Source: an uncultured Roseburia sp.
Lineage (GTDB): Bacteria > Bacillota > Clostridia > Lachnospirales > Lachnospiraceae
Assembly: GCA_910584215.1 (NCBI GenBank)
Contig: CAJTYI010000117.1
Span: forward strand, 1 to 6,614
Direction: 5' to 3'
DNA: 6,614 nucleotides
The position numbers and the translations under genes were made by a program. Positions within the stretch are counted from its first letter, which is position 1. Every line of letters starts with the position of its first letter. Below the pieces are notes generated by a model. That model ran no database searches. It was not told the origin of the DNA and saw only the letters and a list, made by a program, of their open reading frames with translations. Positions 1 through 5,686 of the stretch are shown here, piece after piece.

Positions 1-115
1 TCTGTCTTTCACCGGGCGAACAGGCACAAGAGGTTGTCCAACCTTGAAAAGACGTGTATCATAGCTGGATGCCCCAACGTCATGCGTTAGTACCCCGACG
101 TTTTGCAGGTTTGGG
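1..115 (-). other. Unidentified open frame at the left edge, possible gene fragment
   Basis: Read on the minus strand, the left edge is open from about base 115 through base 1 and gives a protein-like sequence containing THDVGASSYDTRLFKVGQPL followed by VPVRPVKD, running out of the window. The composition (G, V, P, D, R) is more gene-like than the other frames here, and the bases are richer in G+C than the AT-rich stretch that follows. I see no ribosome binding site or clear start, and I do not recognise the family. It could be a fragment of a gene or mobile element cut by the window edge, or chance. Confidence is low. Confidence 0.25.
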
Positions 116-481
116 CAAAAACAAGAGCACCTGCAGTTAGGATGCTGGCTGGACGCCGCTCGTATCTGGGAATAGAAAATATATCACTTCGATTAACAAC
201 CATTTTGCATATTTATTCATTTCTATGAGATAAAGTTTCCCAGCTAACAACCTATAGAATTGGGTTTGAAATGTAACATGTGAGAGCTTACTTTTTGCAT
301 CCATGTGAGCAGAAATTATAAATATTACTGGTGCAGCGCCGTTTTGGCATGATATAATATAACAGTCGCAGGGTTCTTTCGTGAGCGGCGGATGGGAAGA
401 GTGGTAGCTGATACGATAAAATATCATAATTTTGATAGCGAATTTTTAGATCTCATGAAAAAAATCATATTCCATATAAAT
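116..481. other. Gene-free AT-rich stretch
   Basis: I see no supportable gene here. The longest open frame (minus strand, 427 to 137) has no ribosome binding site before its ATG, no recognisable domain and a composition expected of translated AT-rich DNA. The sequence contains several A and T runs and short TTTTGCAT words near 204 and 294, but no strong hairpin, tRNA fold or terminator that I could identify by eye. Confidence 0.5.
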
Positions 482-522
482 TTGACAGCAAATAAGATGT
501 GTATGTGATATACAGATATAAA
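482..522 (+). promoter_or_regulatory. Candidate promoter region of the beta-lactamase gene, with a small dyad
   Basis: A perfect -35 hexamer TTGACA lies at 482-487. The matching -10 is not clean: TGATAT at 506-511 gives an 18-base spacer with only three matches to TATAAT, while TATAAA at 517-522 is a better hexamer but too far away. The dyad TGTAT-GTGAT-ATACA at 500-514 lies exactly where a repressor could act. Its half-sites face the opposite way from the TACA...TGTA core of known BlaI/MecI operators, so it is not a standard BlaI box. Confidence 0.35.
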
Positions 523-615
523 TAGTGCTTTTATTCATGGTAATCCATACAGAGCAAAGAGTTTAAGGAGGTAGGCTTGATCGTTAGAATTATCAAGCTC
601 AGAATGGGAGGAAAG

Positions 616-1557
616 ATGAAGGGGCGATTGTATGTTAAGAAGCTGCTTGTCTGTGCGATGATCGGCACAATTTTATTAGGCGGTTGCACGGACAAATATG
701 AAACGGCAGAGGAGGACACCGAACTCGCGAGCGAAGATTTTGGCGAAGAGATGGCGGCAGAGCCAAAGGAAGCAGAACCTGCAATAGTAGAAGCAGACTG
801 GTCCGATTACTTTGAAGGACTGGATGGTGCGGCAGTTATCTACGATCCTCTGCAACAGAGGTTTACGGTCTATAACCGTGAACTTGCCGAAACGAGACGG
901 TCTCCATGCTCCACATTTAAAATAATTTCTTCTTTGATTGCCTTGGAAAATGGCATCATCGAGCCGGATGATTCCACACGCAAGTGGAGCGGCGAAATAT
1001 TTTGGAATGAAAAATGGAACCGTGATATTGACTTTGGCGATGCTTTTCGCGCATCGTGCGTCTGGTATTTCAGGGAAGTCATAGATGATATTGGGCAGCA
1101 GAGGATGCAGGAAGCGTTGAACAGACTTTGCTATGGCAACTGTGATATTTCCGACTGGGAAGGACGGCTGAACACCAATAACAATAACCGGGCATTGACC
1201 GGATTTTGGATTGAATCATCACTGGCTATTTCGGCCAAAGAGCAGACAGAGGTATTGGCGCGCATTTTTGGGGAAGATTCCGCTTATTCGGAGAGGACAC
1301 GAAATGAATTAAAAGAAGTCATGCGGATAGAAGAGCAGATGGATGAGGACTGTGTGATCTATGGCAAAACCGGAATGGGCAAAGCGAACGGAATCCTTGT
1401 GGACGCGTGGTTTGCCGGTGTTGCGGAGACCGCAGAGGGGGATAGGTATTTCTGCGTCTATCTGGGGAGGACCAAAGATCAGAATGTATCGAGCGCTACG
1501 GCAAAAGAAATTGCAATCCGGCTGGTAGCGGGAATGAGCGAGGACGGGCACTTATAG
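616..1557 (+). CDS. bla: Class D (OXA/CDD-like) beta-lactamase, lipoprotein
   Basis: Serine beta-lactamase expected to hydrolyse beta-lactams outside the membrane, anchored as a lipoprotein. From the ATG at 616 the protein has 313 residues. It begins with a positively charged signal peptide (MKGRLYVKK) and a lipobox LLGGC, giving lipidated Cys24, then an acidic linker to about residue 60. All class D motifs are present in order: STFK (99-102, nucleophile Ser99 and the Lys that is carbamylated in this family), SCV (147-149), YGN (173-175), the FWIESSL segment with its conserved Trp, and KTG (251-253). A TTG at 577 behind AAGGAGG is an alternative start. I prefer 616 because GGGAGG lies 4 bases upstream and the signal peptide then begins normally. 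No blaI/blaR1 pair is adjacent. A free-standing BlaR1-like sensor domain is less likely because of the lipoprotein signal. Confidence 0.9.
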   Translation: MKGRLYVKKLLVCAMIGTILLGGCTDKYETAEEDTELASEDFGEEMAAEPKEAEPAIVEADWSDYFEGLDGAAVIYDPLQQRFTVYNRELAETRRSPCSTFKIISSLIALENGIIEPDDSTRKWSGEIFWNEKWNRDIDFGDAFRASCVWYFREVIDDIGQQRMQEALNRLCYGNCDISDWEGRLNTNNNNRALTGFWIESSLAISAKEQTEVLARIFGEDSAYSERTRNELKEVMRIEEQMDEDCVIYGKTGMGKANGILVDAWFAGVAETAEGDRYFCVYLGRTKDQNVSSATAKEIAIRLVAGMSEDGHL

Positions 1558-1622
1558 AGATCGCTTCATTTTAACCGTAACGCCATCTGTCTCCGCAGCT
1601 TTGCTTCGGGCTGGCAGCCTTT
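1558..1622. other. Short convergent intergenic region
   Basis: These 65 bases separate two convergent genes. The only terminator-like element is GGCT-GGC-AGCC followed by TTTT (about 1610-1623), which would serve the beta-lactamase transcript. The stem is only four base pairs, so this is weak. No A-run plus hairpin serving the minus-strand gene was seen. Confidence 0.3.
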
Positions 1623-2273
1623 TCACAGGTTTGCTGTGCCCGTCCGCTTCTCTGCGTGTTCGCATTTTTTAAGCGTGATTACTTTGGTATAATTACAATG
1701 TTTTATGCTATGGATTTTTAATCTGTAATCACCAAAATAAGAATATAGGTCTTTCTTCACGAAATCATGATAAGGCTTTGGTTCCAAAATATGTATCGGC
1801 ATAAACAGTAGTTTTTTAAAAGGGTGTCGACTTGGCTCCCACTCTGTAATAATGATTTCTCCATCCGGCTTCAGTATCCGTTTTGCTTCTTTGAGTATCT
1901 TGCCGGCAAGTGTTTCGTCCAGCTCATGCAAGACGAGAGAAAGGAGTATTTTGTCAAAACAGCCGTCTTTAAATTTCAAGTCAGTGGCGTCCATTTGGTA
2001 TAATCTGACATTCTTCAAGCCGGCACGTTTCACTTTATTTTTTGCCACTCTAAGCATATTACCTGATAAATCTACGCCAATGATCTGTATTTTTGTATGA
2101 ACCTTGGCAAGCGCAATGGCATTTGCAGCAGTACCTGTACATAAGTCAAGAATTTTTTCATTCCCTGTTATCGCATCGAGAAGCGCTTTCCTTGGACTTT
2201 TTTCAAAGTCTCTAAAGTAAACGATGTCTATGATATCATAAAATTTAGCAAATATCTTATAATATAGATTCAT
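1623..2273 (-). CDS. Class I SAM-dependent methyltransferase (UbiE/MenG-like fold)
   Basis: Predicted soluble methyltransferase of 216 residues using S-adenosylmethionine; the substrate cannot be told from sequence. Seen: motif I ILDLCTGTAAN (41-51, the SAM-binding glycine loop, with Ala where a second Gly is common), GVDLS (66-70, acidic residue for the ribose), MDATDL (94-99), and a post-II segment FDKILLSLVLHEL (106-118), then a KEAKRILKPDGEIIITEW strand. The frame extends upstream to an ATG at 2360, but that start would overlap the preceding gene by 71 bases. The ATG at 2273 follows that gene's stop by 16 bases, has a purine-rich AAAGGATAAAAGAGA upstream, and gives the usual short NLYYKIFAKFYD helix before motif I. 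It is the second gene of a two-methyltransferase operon. A quinone-type or small-molecule C/O-methyltransferase is possible but unproven. Confidence 0.88.
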   Translation of the reverse strand: MNLYYKIFAKFYDIIDIVYFRDFEKSPRKALLDAITGNEKILDLCTGTAANAIALAKVHTKIQIIGVDLSGNMLRVAKNKVKRAGLKNVRLYQMDATDLKFKDGCFDKILLSLVLHELDETLAGKILKEAKRILKPDGEIIITEWEPSRHPFKKLLFMPIHILEPKPYHDFVKKDLYSYFGDYRLKIHSIKHCNYTKVITLKKCEHAEKRTGTANL

Positions 2274-2289
2274 GTTCTCTTTTATCCTT

Positions 2290-2877
2290 TCATGGAAGCG
2301 ATTGTTTTTTTCCGAAATATCGAAACGTTTGCTGCGCATATGCCTTATATTCATCCCCAAACATGTGATACATGTGCGACTCCTCCTGTAAAATTTGGAG
2401 ATGCAGCATCACGACTGCCCAGACAGAGACTGTCATGAGCGGTATATTAAAGAAAATGAGGCACATGGAAAGATAGATCAAATCGAATCCTACAAAGGCA
2501 GGATTTCTACTCCATTTATAGATGCCATCTGTGATTAAGGATGTTTTTTCTACTGGAATTCCTACCCTCCAGCTGGTTTTCATGGCGATTATCGCGGACG
2601 CAAAAAAGATTAGGCCTGATATACCGATTATGATTCCCAAAATTCTGACTTCTCTTACCGGAAACCGCTTTACTAAAAATATGCTGCCTACCGCGAGGAG
2701 CAGGGCCAGTACTGTCGCACAGCACATCATACGTTCAATCCATATTACTCGCTTGGGTTTATTTCCAATCCCCATCTGGTTCGTTTTTATGGATTGCTGT
2801 TTTTGAATGATGATTTTTGTAAAATAGAATGTATAGAATACCGCTAAAATCAAAATGGCGATCAGCTGATAAATCAT
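2290..2877 (-). CDS. Isoprenylcysteine carboxyl methyltransferase / phospholipid methyltransferase-family membrane protein
   Basis: Small integral membrane methyltransferase (195 residues) of the ICMT/PEMT superfamily. Hydrophobic segments lie at about 4-24, 51-70, 79-98 and 131-160. The C-terminal half carries the family signature that binds SAM: GIYKWSRNPAFVG (118-130, the RNP motif), then EES (165-167) and FGDEYKAYAQQTFRYF (173-188), equivalent to the E-x(n)-FG-x-x-Y-x-x-Y pattern. Bacterial members are often of unknown substrate; they are not evidence for protein prenylation here. The start at 2877 is well supported by GAGGAGG a few bases upstream on the coding strand. It is the first gene of the minus-strand operon and is divergent from a TetR regulator, which may control it. 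The substrate of the pair could be the same small molecule, methylated in the membrane and then in the cytosol, but this is inference. Confidence 0.86.
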   Translation of the reverse strand: MIYQLIAILILAVFYTFYFTKIIIQKQQSIKTNQMGIGNKPKRVIWIERMMCCATVLALLLAVGSIFLVKRFPVREVRILGIIIGISGLIFFASAIIAMKTSWRVGIPVEKTSLITDGIYKWSRNPAFVGFDLIYLSMCLIFFNIPLMTVSVWAVVMLHLQILQEESHMYHMFGDEYKAYAQQTFRYFGKKQSLP

Positions 2878-2995
2878 ACTTGCCTCCTCATTTATGGACT
2901 TTTCATTTCAAAGATTTATTTACAGATGTGATGAATATATTCAGCCTTGCATTTTTATTGTTCTTGCTCTGGTCAAATGCGCTACAACATGCATT

Positions 2996-3023
2996 TTGAG
3001 CGTTCAATCACCTGTCATATAAT
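2996..3023 (+). promoter_or_regulatory. Possible upstream promoter toward tetR
   Basis: TTGAGC (2996-3001), a 16-base spacer and a perfect TATAAT (3018-3023). The -10 is consensus and the -35 has four of six matches. If used, transcription would start near 3030, inside the inverted repeat 3019-3049. It would be a second, more strongly repressible promoter in addition to the one at 3118-3146. Confidence 0.35.
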
Positions 3024-3049
3024 GAACATTTGCTTAATTGTTCAATTAT
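3019..3049. promoter_or_regulatory. Inverted repeat, candidate TetR operator
   Basis: Left arm ATAATGAACA (3019-3028) and right arm TGTTCAATTAT (3039-3049) are complementary apart from a single one-base bulge, with a perfect TGAACA/TGTTCA core around a 10-base centre. The element covers the end of one candidate plus-strand -10 and the expected start point of the candidate minus-strand promoter. Dyads of about this size between divergent genes are typical binding sites for TetR-family dimers. That the adjacent regulator binds here is inference. Confidence 0.45.
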
Positions 3050-3056
3050 TAAAACT

Positions 3057-3085
3057 ATTTAAACACGCCTGGGAATGTTTGTCAA
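3057..3085 (-). promoter_or_regulatory. Candidate promoter of the methyltransferase operon
   Basis: On the minus strand a perfect TTGACA (complement of 3080-3085) is followed after exactly 17 bases by TTAAAT (complement of 3057-3062, four of six matches). Transcription would begin near 3050 and give a leader of roughly 170 bases before the ATG at 2877. No better pair closer to the gene was found. Confidence 0.4.
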
Positions 3086-3117
3086 TCCTTTTTTGCAAGC
3101 AAAATGCATTCAGAGAC

Positions 3118-3146
3118 TTGAAATAATGAGCAGATTCCGATATAAT
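3118..3146 (+). promoter_or_regulatory. Strong sigma-A promoter of tetR-ilvB
   Basis: TTGAAA (3118-3123), a 17-base spacer and a perfect TATAAT (3141-3146). Transcription should start around 3153, about 25 bases before the TTG start codon at 3178. The -10 box overlaps the in-frame ATG at 3145, which therefore cannot be the translation start if this promoter is used. An 8-base palindrome AATGCATT (3103-3110) lies just upstream of the -35. Confidence 0.8.
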
Positions 3147-3177
3147 GAAAGTGTTCACTTGCATGGAGGTGATAATT

Positions 3178-3753
3178 TTGGATGAGACAAGTCAGAAAAT
3201 AATTGACGCTGCCATGATGTTAGTACGGGATAACGGATATGTTGCCACTACAACGAAAGCGATCGCAAAAGCCGCAGGTGTCAATGAGTGTACCCTGTTT
3301 CGCAAATTTAAAAATAAGAAAGATATTGTGTTACAGGGGGTAAATCAAGCTGGATGGAGAGCCAATGTCACGCCAGAAATCTTTGAAAACGTGCAGTGGG
3401 ATCTGCGGGCAGACATAGAGATGTTTATGAGAGCATATATGGACAGGATGACGCCAGACTTTGTAAAGCTATCCATCGGTTTGAGGGCGCCGCAAATATA
3501 TGAAGATACCTCTTCTCATATTATGAAAGTCCCACAGGCTTTTTTATCGTCGTTCACGCAGTATCTTAATAAAATGCAGGAGCTGGGAAACATACCGGAA
3601 GCAGATTTTGACGCTTTGGCGCTGACCATTTTCTCGTCAACATTTGGATATGCGTTTTTAAACGCTTCCTTTGGTAATGAATTATCAAATGTGGAAAAAG
3701 AGGAATTTATAAAAAACAGCGTACAAATGTTTATAAAAGGATTAGAACAGTGA
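3178..3753 (+). CDS. TetR/AcrR-family transcriptional regulator
   Basis: DNA-binding repressor-type regulator of 191 residues, the normal TetR length. The N-terminal domain shows helix 1 (QKIIDAAMMLVRDNGY, about 6-21) and the helix-turn-helix TTKAIAKAAGVNECTLFRKF (25-44) with the typical FKNKKDIV extension. The remainder is a divergent helical ligand-binding and dimer domain, so the inducer cannot be predicted. I chose the TTG at 3178 because GGAGGTGA at 3165-3172 lies five bases upstream and the promoter -10 overlaps the earlier in-frame ATG at 3145. It is transcribed away from the methyltransferase pair, and ilvB follows 83 bases downstream on the same strand, so autoregulation and control of both neighbours are likely but inferred. 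Confidence 0.94.
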   Translation: MDETSQKIIDAAMMLVRDNGYVATTTKAIAKAAGVNECTLFRKFKNKKDIVLQGVNQAGWRANVTPEIFENVQWDLRADIEMFMRAYMDRMTPDFVKLSIGLRAPQIYEDTSSHIMKVPQAFLSSFTQYLNKMQELGNIPEADFDALALTIFSSTFGYAFLNASFGNELSNVEKEEFIKNSVQMFIKGLEQ

Positions 3754-3757
3754 AAAT

Positions 3758-3781
3758 CGGTACTGCTTTACGGCAGTGCCG
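3758..3781 (+). repeat. Hairpin in the tetR-ilvB spacer
   Basis: CGGTACTGC (3758-3766) can pair with GCAGTGCCG (3773-3781), a 9-base-pair stem with one G-U pair and a 6-base loop, starting four bases after the tetR stop. It is followed by seven A, not T, so it is not a plus-strand intrinsic terminator. It may be an mRNA processing or stability element that sets ilvB expression apart from tetR. No leader peptide or T-box features were found beside it. Confidence 0.55.
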
Positions 3782-3836
3782 AAAAAAATGCACCAAATGC
3801 AAGCAAGTACATGCATACAACAGGAGGGATGATAGG

Positions 3837-5579
3837 ATGGAGATCACAGATAGGGAGATCACAGGGGCTCAATTATTCGTAAAAGCATTAAAGGAGGAAG
3901 CCGTTTCAACTTTATTTGCTTATCCAGGAGGGCAGGTAATAGACCTGTTTCATGCTCTGTATGGAGAAAAAGATATAGATGTTATTCTGCCGCGCCATGA
4001 GCAGGGGCTGATTCATGCGGCAGACGGATATGCCCGCTCCACCGGCAAGGCAGGCGTTTGTCTTGTAACCAGCGGGCCGGGGGCGACCAATCTTGTCACA
4101 GGTATTGCCACTGCAAATTATGACAGCGTCCCACTGGTATGTTTTACAGGGCAAGTGCCGACAAATCTTATTGGGAATGATGCGTTTCAGGAAGTAGATA
4201 TCGTAGGCATCACAAGAAGTATCAGCAAATATGCGGTAACTGTGCGTAAAAGAGAGGATTTGGCAGAAACCATCAGAAAGGCATTTTATATTGCAACGAC
4301 GGGGAGGCCGGGAGTGGTTGTAGTTGATTTGCCAAAGGATGTTCAGCGGGCATATGGCAGTGACCATTATCAAAAGGAGATCGTCGTCAGAGGTTATAAA
4401 CCGAATAATTCTGTTAATATGGGACAATTAAATAAGGCATGGGATATGTTGAACCATGCCCAAAAGCCAGTTTTTTTGATAGGCGGTGGGGTTAAGATTG
4501 CCCATGCGCAGAAAGAAATGACACAGCTCGCGGAGCTGACAGGCGTTCCCGTTATCACAACGATTATGGGAAAAGGCGCGATCCCCACAACGAACAGTTT
4601 GTATGTTGGAAATATCGGCATTCATGGAAGTTATGCGGCTAATTCTGCGATCAGTAATTGTGATGTTCTTTTCTCTATAGGAACGCGGTTTAATGACCGT
4701 ATTACCGGAAAAATAGAAGAGTTTGCGGCAAACGCGAGGATTATCCATATCGACATTGATGCGTCGTCTATTTCCCGCAATATTGTGGTTGATATTCCGA
4801 TCGTGGCCGATGCAAAAATAGCGATCTGCGCTTTGCTTGAAAAGGTAAAACCGCTTCAAATTTCAAAGTGGACAGAGCAGATAAACCGTTGGAAAATGGC
4901 ATATCCGATTGACATGGGAAAGATCGGTGTGACACCGCAGAGGGTGATTCAATCGGTCAATGATGTTTTTAAGGATGCGGTTGTCACTACCGATGTGGGG
5001 CAAAATCAATTATGGACAACGCAGTTTCTGGATGTCAGTGAGAATAAGCAAATGCTGACATCTGGAGGTTTGGGAACGATGGGATATGGTTTTCCCTCCG
5101 CAATCGGAGCAAAGCTTGGCAACCCTGATAAAGATGTCATTGTGATCTCTGGTGATGGCGGTATGCAAATGAATATTCAAGAGATGGCAACCGCCGTTGT
5201 GTACGAATTGCCTATTATTATCTGTATATTAAATAATGGATATTTGGGCAATGTTCGGCAATGGCAGGAATTGTTCTATGACAGGTGTTATTCGAGTACC
5301 TGTATGCGTTACCGAAGAAGTTGTGAGACAGGCTGTAATACCCCGAGTCATAGCTGTCCAGCATATACGCCTGATTTTGTTGCACTGGCCGAAAGTTATG
5401 GAGCCAAAAGCATATGTGTTACAAAAGCAGAGGATATAAAATCGGCTTTGTTAAGTGCGAAGCAGAATACGAAAACGCCTACGGTTATTGAGTTTATCAT
5501 AGACAGAGAAGTTAATGTTATGCCGATTGTTCCGCCGGGCAACTCTCTGAATGACATGATTTTGACAAGTGAGGAGTAA
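3837..5579 (+). CDS. ilvB: Acetolactate synthase (acetohydroxyacid synthase), large catalytic subunit
   Basis: ThDP-dependent enzyme that condenses two pyruvates, or pyruvate and 2-oxobutyrate, to acetohydroxyacids for valine, leucine and isoleucine. It has 580 residues from the ATG at 3837, which has GGAGGG eight bases upstream; the longer frame from GTG 3750 lacks a site and covers the hairpin. Seen: catalytic Glu55 in PRHEQG, SGPGATN (79-85), central domain with GGGVKIAH (about 215), GTRFNDRITG (282-291, typical of anabolic enzymes), ThDP/metal motif GDGG (439-442) through NN (466-467), and the V473xxW476 active-site loop. Unusual is an insertion of about 18 residues before PDFV with Cys489, 496, 500 and 507 (CX6CX3CX6C), absent from the E. 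coli-type enzymes. No small regulatory subunit ilvN or other ilv/leu gene is adjacent; the partner in transcription is a TetR regulator. Confidence 0.96.
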   Translation: MEITDREITGAQLFVKALKEEAVSTLFAYPGGQVIDLFHALYGEKDIDVILPRHEQGLIHAADGYARSTGKAGVCLVTSGPGATNLVTGIATANYDSVPLVCFTGQVPTNLIGNDAFQEVDIVGITRSISKYAVTVRKREDLAETIRKAFYIATTGRPGVVVVDLPKDVQRAYGSDHYQKEIVVRGYKPNNSVNMGQLNKAWDMLNHAQKPVFLIGGGVKIAHAQKEMTQLAELTGVPVITTIMGKGAIPTTNSLYVGNIGIHGSYAANSAISNCDVLFSIGTRFNDRITGKIEEFAANARIIHIDIDASSISRNIVVDIPIVADAKIAICALLEKVKPLQISKWTEQINRWKMAYPIDMGKIGVTPQRVIQSVNDVFKDAVVTTDVGQNQLWTTQFLDVSENKQMLTSGGLGTMGYGFPSAIGAKLGNPDKDVIVISGDGGMQMNIQEMATAVVYELPIIICILNNGYLGNVRQWQELFYDRCYSSTCMRYRRSCETGCNTPSHSCPAYTPDFVALAESYGAKSICVTKAEDIKSALLSAKQNTKTPTVIEFIIDREVNVMPIVPPGNSLNDMILTSEE

Positions 5580-5580
5580 A

Positions 5581-5617
5581 GGTTGAATAAATTCTCTGAT
5601 GAGCAATTTATTCAACC
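5581..5617. repeat. Perfect 13-bp inverted repeat just after ilvB (hairpin 1 of 3)
   Basis: GGTTGAATAAATT (5581-5593) and AATTTATTCAACC (5605-5617) are exact complements around an 11-base loop, beginning one base after the ilvB stop codon. There is no T-run on either side, so it is not a classical intrinsic terminator, although a long stem in this position can protect or terminate the ilvB mRNA. Confidence 0.85.
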
Positions 5618-5619
5618 AA

Positions 5620-5646
5620 GAATTTGTGCCGAAGCGTCACAAATTC
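5620..5646. repeat. Perfect 9-bp inverted repeat (hairpin 2 of 3)
   Basis: GAATTTGTG (5620-5628) and CACAAATTC (5638-5646) are exact complements with a 9-base loop CCGAAGCGT. It starts only two bases after hairpin 1 ends. No T-run follows on either strand. Confidence 0.8.
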
Positions 5647-5657
5647 CGTTGATTGCA

Positions 5658-5680
5658 GAGCAGAATTTGATATTCTGCTC
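5658..5680. repeat. Perfect 9-bp inverted repeat (hairpin 3 of 3)
   Basis: GAGCAGAAT (5658-5666) and ATTCTGCTC (5672-5680) are exact complements with the 5-base loop TTGAT. It ends six bases before the stop codon of the convergent minus-strand gene remnant, so it lies at the 3' end of that gene and may act for both directions. Confidence 0.8.
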
Positions 5681-5686
5681 GCGGTC

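Larger units (their letters stand above)
2878..3117. promoter_or_regulatory. Divergent control region between the methyltransferase operon and tetR
   Basis: AT-rich intergenic DNA without genes. It holds the candidate promoters and operator listed separately, plus repeated copies of an AAATGC word: TTGCATTTTT at 2947-2956, CAAATGC at 2974-2980, ATGCATTTTG at 2989-2998 and its exact complement CAAAATGCAT at 3100-3109. The arrangement is typical of a locus-specific regulator that controls transcription in both directions. Confidence 0.6.

Noticed and set aside
137..427. Minus-strand 96-codon open frame
   Set aside because: No ribosome binding site, no recognisable domain, and a composition typical of random AT-rich DNA.
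500..514. BlaI/MecI operator upstream of the beta-lactamase
   Set aside because: Known operators have TACA...TGTA half-sites; here the order is TGTAT...ATACA, and no blaI is nearby.
2274..2360. Longer start of the SAM methyltransferase at 2360
   Set aside because: It requires a 71-base overlap with the upstream gene; the added 29 residues are low-complexity charged sequence outside the fold.
3758..3788. Intrinsic terminator after tetR
   Set aside because: The stem is followed by A rather than T on the transcribed strand, and the reverse orientation also lacks a good T-run.
3750..3836. GTG start of ilvB overlapping the tetR stop
   Set aside because: It would add 29 Cys/Lys/Arg-rich residues not expected in the family and runs through a hairpin; the ATG at 3837 has a strong ribosome site.
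5236..5439. Second open frame inside ilvB (+ strand, other frame) suggesting a frameshift at the Cys-rich segment
   Set aside because: The main frame continues unbroken into the conserved PDFV, GAK and PIVPPG segments, so the Cys-rich part is a true in-frame insertion.
5595..5640. Hammerhead ribozyme: CTGATGAG, then CGAA, then GTC in the right order
   Set aside because: The required stem II cannot form cleanly and no room exists for stem III between CGAA and GTC. The same bases are better explained by the perfect hairpins 1 and 2.
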